From: Leucobacter chironomi DSM 19883
GTDB taxonomy: Bacteria > Actinomycetota > Actinomycetes > Actinomycetales > Microbacteriaceae
NCBI RefSeq assembly: GCF_000421845.1
Contig: NZ_ATXU01000004.1
Coordinates: 124,001 to 188,000 of the forward strand
Reading direction: 5' to 3'
Length of the DNA: 64,000 nt
Below are positions 43,342 to 52,382 of the stretch, piece by piece. The notes beneath the pieces are model-generated. The model had not been told where the DNA came from and did no database searches. It saw only the letters and a list, made by a program, of their open reading frames with translations. The first letter of the stretch is position 1; each line of letters opens with the position of its first letter. The translations under genes and the position numbers were made by a program.

Positions 43342-44652
43342 GTGAGCACAGCACCCGAGATCGTCGTCTACAGCGCCTCCCTCGTCTTCCCCGTCGTCAG
43401 CCCGCGCATCGAGGACGGCGCCGTGGCGGTGCAGAACGGACGCATCCTGCACGTGGGGGACCGCCGCTGGGTGCTCGACGCGCTCGCCGCCCGCGGCGTC
43501 GAGCACCGCGAGGAGCACTGGGAGGGCGTGCTCGCCCCCGGCCTCGTGAACGCGCACACCCACCTGCAGTACACGCGCATGGCCGAGGTCGCGCAGCGCA
43601 ACTACACCGGCTTCGACCACTGGGGCGACGCCTTCGACGTGGTCTACGAGCGCGGCGGGCACGACTGGGCCGCCGCCGCTGCCGACGGTGCGCAGCAGAG
43701 CCTCGCCGCCGGGGTGACCGCCGCCGCCGACGTCGTCACCGACCGCGAGGCGCTCAGCGCCCTGCACGACGCCGGCATGCACGGCATCGCCTACTGGGAG
43801 GTCTACGGCAAGAGCAATGCCGACTGGGATGCCGCCGCCCGCGACGAGGTGCGCGAGCAGATCCGCGCCATCCCCACCCCGCCCGGCGCGGGCGTCTCGC
43901 CGCACGCGCCCTACTCGCTCGAAGTGCAGCCGCTGCTCGAACTGCCCGACATCGTGCGCGAGGAGGGCCTGCGGCTGCACATCCACCTCGCCGAGGCGCA
44001 CATGGAGCGCGAGTTCGACGGCATCGACGGCTACGTGGGCGCCGGGCCCGGCGGGCACGGGGAGTGGCCGGAGCTCGGCGCCGACAGCTTCCGCGCACTG
44101 CGCTCGCACGGCATCGGCGTCTCGTCGACGCAGTTCGTCGACCACCTCGGCGTGCTCGGGCCCGACTGCCACATCGCGCACGGCGTGTACGTGAGCGCCG
44201 AGGATCGCGCGCTGCTGCGCGCGAGGGGCACCAGCGTGGCGCTGTGCCCGCGATCCAACGAGGTCATCGGCCTCGACATGCCGCCCGTGGCCGCCTACCT
44301 GCGCGAGGGCAATCTCATCGCGGTCGGCACCGACTCGCTCTCGTCGTCGCCCTCGCTCGACCTGCTCGCCGACGTCGCGGCGCTCTACCGGGTCGCCCGG
44401 TCACAGGGCTACCGCGACGACGATCTGCACCAGCGGCTCTTCACCGCGGCCACGCTCGGCGGCGCCGCCGCGCTCGGCCAGCACGTGGGCAAACGCCGCA
44501 TCGGGCAGCTCGGCGTGGGGGCGATGGCGGACCTCGCCTTCTTCGCATCAGCGTCGCGCCAACCGGACGCCGCGCTGGCCGAGCTCGTCGAGGACGGCGC
44601 CGGCCGTGCCCGCCGCACCATCGTCGCAGGCGTGGAGCGCTTCCGCGCGTAG
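43342..44652 (+). CDS. TRZ/ATZ-family amidohydrolase (SAH/MTA deaminase-like)
   Basis: 436 residues from GTG 43342; TAGAAT (43329-43334) lies 7 nt upstream. The metal site is visible: GLVNAHTHLQYTRM (HxH), RLHIHLAEAHMERE, CHIAHGVYVSAEDR and IAVGTDSLSSSPSLDLL. These are the hallmarks of the 5-methylthioadenosine/SAH deaminase and chlorohydrolase group. It follows the SAHH-like gene by 73 bp, suggesting a joint route from SAH to S-inosylhomocysteine. Guanine or aminodeoxyfutalosine deaminase activity cannot be ruled out. Confidence 0.8.
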   Translation: MSTAPEIVVYSASLVFPVVSPRIEDGAVAVQNGRILHVGDRRWVLDALAARGVEHREEHWEGVLAPGLVNAHTHLQYTRMAEVAQRNYTGFDHWGDAFDVVYERGGHDWAAAAADGAQQSLAAGVTAAADVVTDREALSALHDAGMHGIAYWEVYGKSNADWDAAARDEVREQIRAIPTPPGAGVSPHAPYSLEVQPLLELPDIVREEGLRLHIHLAEAHMEREFDGIDGYVGAGPGGHGEWPELGADSFRALRSHGIGVSSTQFVDHLGVLGPDCHIAHGVYVSAEDRALLRARGTSVALCPRSNEVIGLDMPPVAAYLREGNLIAVGTDSLSSSPSLDLLADVAALYRVARSQGYRDDDLHQRLFTAATLGGAAALGQHVGKRRIGQLGVGAMADLAFFASASRQPDAALAELVEDGAGRARRTIVAGVERFRA

Positions 44653-44690
44653 CGCGCGCAGCGCAGAGCGCGTAGCGCAGCGTCACGCCC

Positions 44691-44752
44691 CGCCGAGAGG
44701 CGGGTATCGCATGGCGAGCCGGGATCCCGCATGCGAGATCCGCCTCTCGACG
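44691..44752. repeat. Inverted-repeat element C, copy 2
   Basis: 23-nt arms 44691-44713 and 44730-44752 (CGCCGAGAGGCGGGTATCGC type), three mismatches and a 16-nt spacer. It is related to 26738-26801. The stretch after it holds TAGACT (about 44831), a possible -10 for the ABC operon. Confidence 0.8.
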
Positions 44753-44907
44753 CATGGCGACCTGGCGGGGAGGGGCCCGGCTCGTGTGACTCCCGGTGAC
44801 GCGCGATGCGGGATACGGCCTGGAATCTCATAGACTGGTCTGCGGTCGGCGCGGCTGCGCCATGCCCGGACGCGCCCGCGCCTCTGCACTGATCGAAGGA
44901 GCCCCCC

Positions 44908-45744
44908 ATGTCACGCACCTCCCGCCTCGTCGCGGCCGCCGCTGCCGGCGCCGCGGCCCTGCTCGCCCTCACCGCCTGCACCAGCGGCGCATCGTCCGAC
45001 GGCGGCGCGGCAGAGGTCGGCCCCGTCACCGAGGGCAAGCTCACCGTCGCCACCGGCGAGCCCGCCTACGCGCCCTGGGTGCTGAACGACGACCCCGAGA
45101 GCGGCGAGGGCTTCGAGGCCGCAGTCGTCTACGCCGTGGCCGAGGAGATGGGCTACGCCGAGGGCGACGTCGTGTGGGTGCGCTCGAGCTTCGACTCGGC
45201 CATCGCCCCCGGCCCCAAGGACTGGGATCTCAACGTGCAGCAGTTCTCGGTGAGCGAGGAGCGCGCGAAGGCCGTCGACTTCTCGTCGCCCTACTACGAG
45301 ACCACCCAGGCCGTCGTTGCCGCGGGCGGCACCCCCGCCGCCGACGCGAAGAGCATCGCCGACCTCAAGGACACCGTCATCGGTGTCGCCTCGGGCACCA
45401 CCTCGCTGAAGGTGGCCGAGGAGGTCATCGCACCGAACCAGCAGATCCAGGTCTTCAACAACGTCGATGACACCGTCGCGGCCCTGCAGAACGGCACCAT
45501 CGACGCGATGGTCACCGACCTCCCCGGCGCCTTCTACGTGCGCGATGCGCAGCTCGACGACGGTGTGATCGTCGGCCAGCTCGACTCGGCCGAGGGCGGC
45601 GACGAGTTCGCCTTCGTGCTGCCGAAGGGCTCCTCGCTGACAGCCGAGGTCTCGAAGGCGCTCGACGCGCTCCGCGAGAAGGGCGCGCTCGATGAGCTGG
45701 CGGCGAAGTGGATCGCCGACCAGGGCGCACCGGTCCTGAAGTAG
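44908..45744 (+). CDS. ABC transporter substrate-binding lipoprotein, polar amino acid type
   Basis: 278 residues from ATG 44908 with GAAGGAG. A lipobox LTAC follows the signal peptide LVAAAAAGAAALLALTAC. The SBP_bac_3 fold shows KLTVATGEPAYAPWV, FEAAVVYAVAEEMGY and GVASGTTSLKVAEE. It binds a polar or charged amino acid outside the cell and delivers it to the permease encoded 10 bp downstream. Confidence 0.9.
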   Translation: MSRTSRLVAAAAAGAAALLALTACTSGASSDGGAAEVGPVTEGKLTVATGEPAYAPWVLNDDPESGEGFEAAVVYAVAEEMGYAEGDVVWVRSSFDSAIAPGPKDWDLNVQQFSVSEERAKAVDFSSPYYETTQAVVAAGGTPAADAKSIADLKDTVIGVASGTTSLKVAEEVIAPNQQIQVFNNVDDTVAALQNGTIDAMVTDLPGAFYVRDAQLDDGVIVGQLDSAEGGDEFAFVLPKGSSLTAEVSKALDALREKGALDELAAKWIADQGAPVLK

Positions 45745-45754
45745 TCCTCTCCTC

Positions 45755-46624
45755 GTGACCACCACCCGCCCCGGCGGCGCGCCGTTCGAGCCCTCGGCCA
45801 TCGAGCTCGAGCGGCGCGCGTACCGCCGCGCCCGCAAGCAGCGGTCGATCCTCCTCAGCGTCGCGAGCACGCTCGTGTTCGCGGCGGTGATCGCCGTCGT
45901 GCTCGTCAACAGCCCCGGCTGGAGCCGGGTGAGCGAGACCTTCTTCGATCTCGAGGTGGCGGTCCAGTCGTTCCCCCGTGTGATCGAGGGGCTGTGGCTC
46001 AACGTCCAGGTGCTCTTCGTCGCGGCGATCGGCGTGGCGATCCTGGGCACGCTGCTCGCGGTCGCGCGCACGCTCAAGGGGCCGGTGTTCACGCCGATCC
46101 GCCTCATCGCCGCCGGCTACACCGACATCTTCCGGGGCATCCCGGTGCTGCTGGTGCTCTACCTGGTGGGCTTCGGCATCCCGGGCCTTGAACTGACAGG
46201 CCGCATGCCGGCGCAGTTCTGGGGCACGATCGCGCTGATCCTCAGCTATTCGGCGTACGTGGCCGAGGTGCTGCGCGCTGGAATTGACGCGGTGCACCCC
46301 TCGCAGCGGCTCGCCGCTCGCTCGCTCGGTCTCAGCCACGGCAAGACGCTGCGGCTCGTCGTGATGCCGCAGGCGGTGCGCAAGGTGACACCCGCGCTCA
46401 TGAACGACTTCGTGTCGATGCAGAAGGATGTCGGCCTCATCTCGGTGCTCGGCGCCGTTGACGCCGTGCGCGCCGCGCAGATCGAGGTGGCATCGAGCTA
46501 CAACTTCACGCCCTACGTGCTCGCGGGCGTGCTCTTCGTGCTGCTGTCGTGGCCGTTCATCCGGCTCACCGACTGGCTGACGGCTCGCGCGCAGAAGCGC
46601 GAGCAGGTGGGAGGCGCCGTATGA
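45755..46624 (+). CDS. ABC transporter permease, polar amino acid type
   Basis: 289 residues from GTG 45755. Five helices and the HisM/GlnP coupling motif: IDAVHPSQRLAARSLGLSHG, plus the preceding SYSAYVAEVLRAG. A long basic N-terminus comes before helix 1. It overlaps the ATPase gene by 4 bp (ATGA). Confidence 0.9.
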   Translation: MTTTRPGGAPFEPSAIELERRAYRRARKQRSILLSVASTLVFAAVIAVVLVNSPGWSRVSETFFDLEVAVQSFPRVIEGLWLNVQVLFVAAIGVAILGTLLAVARTLKGPVFTPIRLIAAGYTDIFRGIPVLLVLYLVGFGIPGLELTGRMPAQFWGTIALILSYSAYVAEVLRAGIDAVHPSQRLAARSLGLSHGKTLRLVVMPQAVRKVTPALMNDFVSMQKDVGLISVLGAVDAVRAAQIEVASSYNFTPYVLAGVLFVLLSWPFIRLTDWLTARAQKREQVGGAV

Positions 46625-47448
46625 CCGCATCGATGGAGCGGACGGCGGATCCCGCGGCGCGGCCTGTGCTCGACGTGCAGGGGGTGCACAAGCGCTTCGG
46701 CGACCACCCGGTGCTGCGCGGAATCGATCTCACCGTCGACCGTCACGAGGTCGTGGTGCTCATCGGCGCCTCGGGCTCGGGCAAGTCGACGCTGCTGAAG
46801 ACCATCAACCTGCTCGAGCAGATCGACGACGGTCGCATCCTGCTGGCGCGGGCGTCCGCGGGGGAGCGGGGCGCCGCGGCCGACGGCACCGAGATGGAGG
46901 ACATCACCGATCCGCGCATCGACCCGGACCGGGTGCGCGCGCGGATCGGCGTGGTGTTCCAGCACTACAACCTCTTCCCGCACATGAACGTGCTCGACAA
47001 CGTCACCCTCGCCGCGCGCCAGGTGTTCGGCGCGTCGCGCAGCGAGGCCGAGCGCACCGGGCTCGCCCTGCTCACCCGCATCGGTCTCGCCGACAAGGCG
47101 AAGGAGTACCCTGATCGGCTCTCGGGCGGTCAGCAGCAGCGCGTGGCGATCGCGCGCGCGATCGCCACCGATCCGGAGCTGCTGCTGCTCGACGAGATCA
47201 CCAGCGCGCTCGATCCGCAGCTCGTGGGCGAGGTGCTCGACCTCGTGCGTGATCTCAAGGCGGCGGGCTCGACGATCGTGATGGCGACGCACGAGATGTC
47301 ATTCGCGCGGCGGGTGGCGGATCGCGTCGTCTACCTGAAGGACGGCGTGATCGTGGAGTCGGGCCCGCCCGAGCAGATCTTCGACGACCCGCAGCGCGAG
47401 GAGACGCGGGAGTTCCTGGCGCGCGTGCGCGACCCTTTCGGGGAGTGA
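46621..47448 (+). CDS. ABC transporter ATP-binding protein, polar amino acid type
   Basis: 275 residues from ATG 46621. Walker A is IGASGSGKSTLLKTINLL, the Q-loop is VFQHYNLFPHMNVLDNVT, the signature is DRLSGGQQQRVAIARAIA, Walker B is ELLLLDEITSALDP (Ile where Pro is usual) and the H-loop is MATHEM. It has an unusual insert around residues 78-98 (SAGERGAAADGTEMEDITDP). It energises the transporter. Confidence 0.92.
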   Translation: MTASMERTADPAARPVLDVQGVHKRFGDHPVLRGIDLTVDRHEVVVLIGASGSGKSTLLKTINLLEQIDDGRILLARASAGERGAAADGTEMEDITDPRIDPDRVRARIGVVFQHYNLFPHMNVLDNVTLAARQVFGASRSEAERTGLALLTRIGLADKAKEYPDRLSGGQQQRVAIARAIATDPELLLLDEITSALDPQLVGEVLDLVRDLKAAGSTIVMATHEMSFARRVADRVVYLKDGVIVESGPPEQIFDDPQREETREFLARVRDPFGE

Positions 47449-47623
47449 TCGCGGTGCGGTGCGCGGTGCGTCAGTCCGCCACCGCGGCGTTCTGAGCGCC
47501 GGGTCGCCGGAAGCGGGCTCATCCTTGCGATGCGATGTGCCGAGGGAGTAGGCTGTTAGGTCTGCCTCCGAAGGGTCCTCTGCGCGATCCCGGCCGGGGC
47601 GGCCCATCTCAAGGAGTCTTGCC

Positions 47624-49099
47624 GTGACCTCAGATACCGCTTCGGTGCGAGTGCCGCCCTCGCCCGGCGACACCATCGACCCCGCCGGGATGCGAGTGAT
47701 CTGGCTGCTGCTCGTCGCCGCTTTCGTCGCGATCCTCAACGAGACCACGATGGCGATCGCGATCCCCGCGCTCAACGTGTCGCTCGGCATCCCGCCCGAG
47801 CTCGGCCAGTGGCTCACGAGCGCCTTCATGCTCACCATGGCCGTGGTGATCCCCACCACCGGCTTCCTGCTGCAGCGCTTCACGACCCGCCAGATCTTCC
47901 TGGCCGCGATGATCTCCTTCGTGCTGGGCACCGCGATCTGCCTCGTGGCCCCCGGCTTCATCGTGCTGCTCCTCGGCCGCATCGTGCAGGCCGCGGGCAC
48001 GGGCATCATGATGCCGCTGCTCATGACGACCATGATGAACGTCGTGCCGCCGCACTCCCGCGGCCGCATGATGGGCCGCGTCGGTCTCGTCATCAGCCTC
48101 GCACCGGCGCTCGGGCCGACGCTCTCGGGCGTGGTGCTCGATCATCTCGGCTGGCGCTGGCTCTTCGGCATCATCCTGCCGATCGCGCTCGTCGCGCTCG
48201 CACTGGGCGCGAAGTGGATGACGAACCTCGGCGAGACGCGGAACGCGCCCATCGACGTGCTCTCGATCGTGCTGTCGGTGTTCGCATTCGGCGGCATCGT
48301 CTTCGGGCTGAGCCAGATCGGCGGCCACGGCGGGGCGGCCGGAAGCGGCGTCGGCGTGCCGCCGTGGGCGGTGCTCGTGGGCGGTGCGCTGTTCCTCGGC
48401 CTGTTCGTGTGGCGTCAGCTCGCGCTGCAGAAGCAGGATGATGCGCTGCTCGACCTGCGGGTCTTCACCTCGCGCAACTACGTCGTCTCCGCGGTGATCA
48501 TGGCCGTGATCTCGCTGTCGATGTTCGGCACCTTCTCGCTGCTGCCGCTCTACCTGCAGAACGTCGCCGGACTCGAACCCACCGTCGCAGGCCTGGTGCT
48601 GTTGCCCGGGTCGATCCTGATGGGTCTGCTCGGGCCGGTGATGGGCCGCATCTACGATGCGCGCGGTCCGAGAACGCTGCTCGTGCCCGGCACGACGCTC
48701 ATCACGGCGGCGATGTTCATGTACTCGACGGTGGGCACGCAGACGCCGGTGTGGCTGCTCGTCGTGGTGCAGATCGCGATGTCGCTGGGCCTTGCCAGCT
48801 CGTTCACGCCTCTGTTCTCGGCCTCGCTCGGAGCGCTCGACCGTTCGCTCTACTCGCACGGCTCGGCGGTGCTGAACACGCTGCAGCAGGTCGGCGGGGC
48901 GGCCGGCACGGCGGTGCTGATCTCGATCTACTCGACGTCCCTGCACGCGGGCGAGGCTCGCGGGCTGCCGACGGCCGAGGCCGGCGAGCCGGGCACGCAC
49001 GCGGCGTTCTTCGTCGCGGCGTGCATCTCGATCGTGCCGCTCGTGCTCGCGTACTTCGTGCGGAAGCCCGCCGATCAGGAGGGTGCCGCCGCGCACTGA
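47624..49099 (+). CDS. DHA2-family drug:proton antiporter (EmrB/QacA type)
   Basis: 491 residues from GTG 47624 with AAGGAG upstream. Fourteen hydrophobic helices are visible. Key motifs are NETTMAIAIPALNVSLGIPP (motif D1), PTTGFLLQRFTTRQIFLAAM (A) and RVGLVISLAPALGPTLSGVV (C). It likely exports drugs or lipids. TAGGCT about 47552 is a possible -10. The gap 47449-47623 otherwise shows nothing recognisable. Confidence 0.87.
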   Translation: MTSDTASVRVPPSPGDTIDPAGMRVIWLLLVAAFVAILNETTMAIAIPALNVSLGIPPELGQWLTSAFMLTMAVVIPTTGFLLQRFTTRQIFLAAMISFVLGTAICLVAPGFIVLLLGRIVQAAGTGIMMPLLMTTMMNVVPPHSRGRMMGRVGLVISLAPALGPTLSGVVLDHLGWRWLFGIILPIALVALALGAKWMTNLGETRNAPIDVLSIVLSVFAFGGIVFGLSQIGGHGGAAGSGVGVPPWAVLVGGALFLGLFVWRQLALQKQDDALLDLRVFTSRNYVVSAVIMAVISLSMFGTFSLLPLYLQNVAGLEPTVAGLVLLPGSILMGLLGPVMGRIYDARGPRTLLVPGTTLITAAMFMYSTVGTQTPVWLLVVVQIAMSLGLASSFTPLFSASLGALDRSLYSHGSAVLNTLQQVGGAAGTAVLISIYSTSLHAGEARGLPTAEAGEPGTHAAFFVAACISIVPLVLAYFVRKPADQEGAAAH

Positions 49100-49123
49100 C
49101 CGGCGGAGGCGGCGCAACCCGTC

Positions 49124-50038
49124 TCAGTCGGTGGCGGAGATGGAGCGCCGCACCGCCTCCGCGAGCTGGCGCACCGCCGTCACGGGGCCGGCCGGGCCCG
49201 CGGGCGCCGCGAGCAGCAGCTCGCGCGCGAAGCGGGCGTCATCGATGGGGCGCAGCACGACGCCCTCCGGCGGATTCGCGGCGACGAGGCTCGGCACGAC
49301 GCCCACCGCCATGCCGGCCGCGATCAGCCCGAGCATCACCGAGTAGTCGTCGGTGCGGATCGCCACATCGATCTTGTGTCCCTCGACCTCGAACATCTCG
49401 CGCACGAGATCGTCGATGGTGTCGCCGGGGGTGGAGCCGATCACCCAGCTGTCCGATGCCAGCGAGAGCAGTGCGGCCCGGTCGAAGCGGGCGCGCCCCG
49501 CGGCGGGGTGCGCGGACGGCAGGGCGATGAGCAGCGGATCCGTGAACAGCCGGGTGGTGTGCACCTCGGAGCGGAAGGGCAGTTCATAGCCGCCCGCGGC
49601 GTAGACGAGCGCAGCATCGAGCGTGTGCTGATTGACGCGCGCCACGAGCGGGGAGACCTCTTCGAGGGTCGCGTCGAGCTCGATCCCGAACTCGGAGACG
49701 CGGCTCACGATGCCCGGCAGGAGTCGGGCGGCGGCGGTGGGGAAGATGCCGAAGCGCAGCCGGATCCGCCCCAGCTGCGCGAGATCTCGCACATCGGTGA
49801 GGGCGCGGTCGGCGAGCCCGAGGATCTCCTCGCCGCGCTCGAGCATGAGCGCGCCCGCGGTGGTGAGCCGGCTGCCGCGCGTGCTGCGGATCGTGAGGTC
49901 GGCGCCGACGAGGCGGTCGAGGTTCTTGAGGTGGTAGTCGACGGTCGGCTGGCTCCAGCCGAGGCGCGTGGCGGCACGCGCCACCGAGCCCTCGGCCGCC
50001 ACGGCGCTGAGAGCTTGGAGCTGGCGCAGATCGATCAT
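49124..50038 (-). CDS. LysR-family transcriptional regulator
   Basis: 304 residues from ATG 50038 with GGGAG upstream. The helix-turn-helix is ALSAVAAEGSVARAATRLGW, then SQPTVDYHLKNLDRLVGADL. The effector domain includes FGIFPTAAARLLPGIV. It is divergent from the decarboxylase gene, its likely target, and convergent with the DHA2 pump. Confidence 0.88.
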   Translation of the reverse strand: MIDLRQLQALSAVAAEGSVARAATRLGWSQPTVDYHLKNLDRLVGADLTIRSTRGSRLTTAGALMLERGEEILGLADRALTDVRDLAQLGRIRLRFGIFPTAAARLLPGIVSRVSEFGIELDATLEEVSPLVARVNQHTLDAALVYAAGGYELPFRSEVHTTRLFTDPLLIALPSAHPAAGRARFDRAALLSLASDSWVIGSTPGDTIDDLVREMFEVEGHKIDVAIRTDDYSVMLGLIAAGMAVGVVPSLVAANPPEGVVLRPIDDARFARELLLAAPAGPAGPVTAVRQLAEAVRRSISATD

Positions 50039-50162
50039 GATACTCCCGTCACCTTCTGGAGCGAGGCGGGGTCTTCGCCCGGCCTGGCTCAAGACAGTAT
50101 ATGGTTCCCGTGAGGGGTTTGCGGGGTTCCCACGCGCGCCGCGCGCGCGAGAGGCTGGCCCC

Positions 50163-51746
50163 ATGCTGCATCAGGACACGACGACCCCCAGCCTCCCCGC
50201 GCACGACGCGATGATCGAGGCGCCCGCCGATGCCGCGCCGCGTCGCGTCGCCACGGCTCCGCGCTACGCCGAGGACCAGAGCCGCACCCCGTACGCCGAC
50301 GCGATCACCGCGTTCGGCGACTCTGCACCGCTCTCGCTCATGGTGCCCGGGCACGGCAACGCCCCCGATGCCGGGGCCGAGCACATCGCCGAGCTCTTCG
50401 GCGCCCGGGTCGCGCAGCTCGACGTGCCCCTGCTGCTCGAAGGCATCGATGCCGGCGAGAACAGTCCGCTGCAGCAGTCGCAGCGGCTCGCCGCCGACGC
50501 CTGGGGCGCGCGCCGCACATGGTTCCTCACCAACGGCGCCTCGCAGGCCAACCGGACCGCCGCGATCGCCGTGCGCGGCCTCGGGGAGCGGATCCTGATC
50601 CAGCGCGCCATGCACTCCAGCCTCACCGACGGCGTGCTGCTGTCGGGCCTCGTGCCCTCTTTCGTGGCCCCCGCCGTCGACGCCAGGCACGGCATCGCCC
50701 ACGGCCTCACCCCTGAATCCCTCGACGCGGCCCTCACCCGCGAGGCCCGGGCCGGCCGCGCCGTGTCGAGCGTCTACGTGGTCTCGCCCAGCTACTTCGG
50801 CTCCGTCGCCGACGTGGCCGGGCTCGCCGAGGTGTCGCACCGGCACGGCGCTGCGATCATCGTCGACAACGCGTGGGGCGCCCACTTCGGCTTCCACCCC
50901 GAGCTGCCCGAGTCGCCCGCGCGCCTCGGCGCCGACCTCGTCGTGTCGAGCACGCACAAGCTCGCCGGCTCCCTCACGCAGTCGGCCATGCTGCACCTCG
51001 GCCACGGCCCCTTCGCCGACCGCCTCGAACCGCTCGTGGCCCGCGCCTTCAGCATGACATCCTCGACGTCGATGAGCGGAGTGCTCATGGGGTCGCTCGA
51101 CACCGCGCGTCACGCGATGGCGAGCGGCGAGGAGCGCATCGGGCGGGCAGTGCGGGCCGCCGCGGAGATTCGAGATCGCCTGCAGCAGGATCCGCGCTTC
51201 TCGGACATCGGCGACGGCTTCGCTGAGTTCCCCGACATCGCCGCCACCGATCCGCTGCGCATCCCGATCGACGTCTCGCGGCTGGGCCGCAGCGGCCACT
51301 GGGTGCGCGGCGCCCTGAAGGAGCGCCACGGCGTCTACCTGGAGATGTCGACCGCGACCAGCGTCGTCGCCGTCATCGGCGCGACGCGCGAGATCGACGT
51401 CGATCGCTTCATGGTCGCGCTCGACGAGGTCGCGCAGGAGGCCGCGCGCATCGGCGCCGAGCCGATGCACGAGTTCCCCGAGCTGCCCGAGCCGGGCGCC
51501 CTGCGCATGCTGCCTCGCGACGCCTATTTCGGCGCCAGCGAAGTGGTGCCCGCCGCGCAGGCCGTGGGCCGCATCTCGGCAGACACCCTCGCGGCCTACC
51601 CGCCCGGCATCCCGAACCTGCTGCCCGGTGAAGAGGTCACCGCCGACACCGTCGACTTCCTGCAGGCCGTCGCGGCCTCGCCCACGGGCTACGTGCGGGG
51701 AGCTGCAGACGCCGAGGTCGCGGGCATCCGCGTGGTCGTCGACTGA
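50163..51746 (+). CDS. PLP-dependent Orn/Lys/Arg decarboxylase-family protein
   Basis: 527 residues from ATG 50163 with GAGAGG upstream. The major-domain motifs are LMVPGHGNAPDAG, WFLTNGASQANRTAAIAV, AAIIVDNAWGAHFGFHPELP and the PLP lysine in VVSSTHKLAGSLTQSAM. The size is close to small Gram-positive Orn/Lys/Arg decarboxylases. It would decarboxylate arginine, lysine or ornithine to agmatine, cadaverine or putrescine; this would link to the ureohydrolase locus if agmatine is made. LysR regulation is likely. Confidence 0.85.
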   Translation: MLHQDTTTPSLPAHDAMIEAPADAAPRRVATAPRYAEDQSRTPYADAITAFGDSAPLSLMVPGHGNAPDAGAEHIAELFGARVAQLDVPLLLEGIDAGENSPLQQSQRLAADAWGARRTWFLTNGASQANRTAAIAVRGLGERILIQRAMHSSLTDGVLLSGLVPSFVAPAVDARHGIAHGLTPESLDAALTREARAGRAVSSVYVVSPSYFGSVADVAGLAEVSHRHGAAIIVDNAWGAHFGFHPELPESPARLGADLVVSSTHKLAGSLTQSAMLHLGHGPFADRLEPLVARAFSMTSSTSMSGVLMGSLDTARHAMASGEERIGRAVRAAAEIRDRLQQDPRFSDIGDGFAEFPDIAATDPLRIPIDVSRLGRSGHWVRGALKERHGVYLEMSTATSVVAVIGATREIDVDRFMVALDEVAQEAARIGAEPMHEFPELPEPGALRMLPRDAYFGASEVVPAAQAVGRISADTLAAYPPGIPNLLPGEEVTADTVDFLQAVAASPTGYVRGAADAEVAGIRVVVD

Positions 51747-51779
51747 GCAGCTGAGGCCTGCCGGGGGACTCTCCCGATG

Positions 51780-51880
51780 CGTCGGGTTCGGCCGGCTTTT
51801 CGGGTTCGGCCGGTGCTTTGGGTAGGGCCGATGCTTCGGACCAGACCGATGTTTCGGATGAGATCGGTGCTTCCCGTCCG
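51780..51880. repeat. Degenerate short repeat tract
   Basis: About six loose copies of (G)GGCCG(G/A)TGCTT(C)GG-type units of 17-18 bp. No coding potential. The remaining 51881-51929 shows nothing. Confidence 0.5.
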
Positions 51881-51929
51881 CAGTACCGGTGAGGCCCGAA
51901 TGAACGGCGACGTATTCTGGCCCGGATAC

Positions 51930-51969
51930 GACGCAGGCGGCGGATCCCGAAGGATCCGCCGCCTGCGTC
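51930..51969 (-). terminator. Terminator of the small His-rich protein gene
   Basis: A perfect 18-bp stem (51930-51947 with 51952-51969) and a CGAA tetraloop begin 9 nt beyond the stop codon on the minus strand. Confidence 0.8.
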
Positions 51970-51977
51970 AGGGAGGC

Positions 51978-52199
51978 CTACTTCTTCTCGAAGAGGTTGC
52001 CGATCAGGGTCGAGCCGATGAGCACCACGGCGAGCAGCACAACGCCGACGATCGAGATGGCCACCACGTCGACGGGCTGGCCCGCTGACGAGAACATCGA
52101 CTCGTGCTCGTGCCCGTCGTGGGCGAAAGCGGGAACCGCCACGAAGACCGAGGCGATGGCCGCGGTCACGGCGGTGGCGATGCGGGTGCGGATCTTCAC
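51978..52199 (-). CDS. Small exported/membrane protein with a His-rich segment
   Basis: 73 residues from GTG 52199 with GAGGAG. A signal peptide TAVTAAIASVFVAVPAFA precedes HDGHEHESMF, a possible metal-binding segment. A single membrane helix DVVAISIVGVVLLAVVLIGS and a charged end (NLFEKK) follow. It could bind copper, zinc or nickel at the outer face. No family is recognised. TAGGAT-like boxes at about 52265-52275 may promote it. Confidence 0.65.
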   Translation of the reverse strand: MKIRTRIATAVTAAIASVFVAVPAFAHDGHEHESMFSSAGQPVDVVAISIVGVVLLAVVLIGSTLIGNLFEKK

Positions 52200-52382
52200 G
52201 GTGTCTCCTCGCGAGTGTCTGTCGTGCTGGAGCGGCGCAGCGCCCGGAGGACGCGCCGCGATATCTCCTATCCTATCCCGCCCGTGACGCTCGTGCGCGC
52301 CGCGGGCAGCCGGGGCCTCGTCGACGGCGCGCCCCAGCGGGGCACGGGTCCAGGAGCCGGCGGAACCTCCTAGGCTGGAGCC

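Noticed and set aside
47630-49117. Antisense open frame over the DHA2 pump
   Set aside because: It is compositionally biased (His, Arg, Glu) and mirrors the codons of the pump gene.
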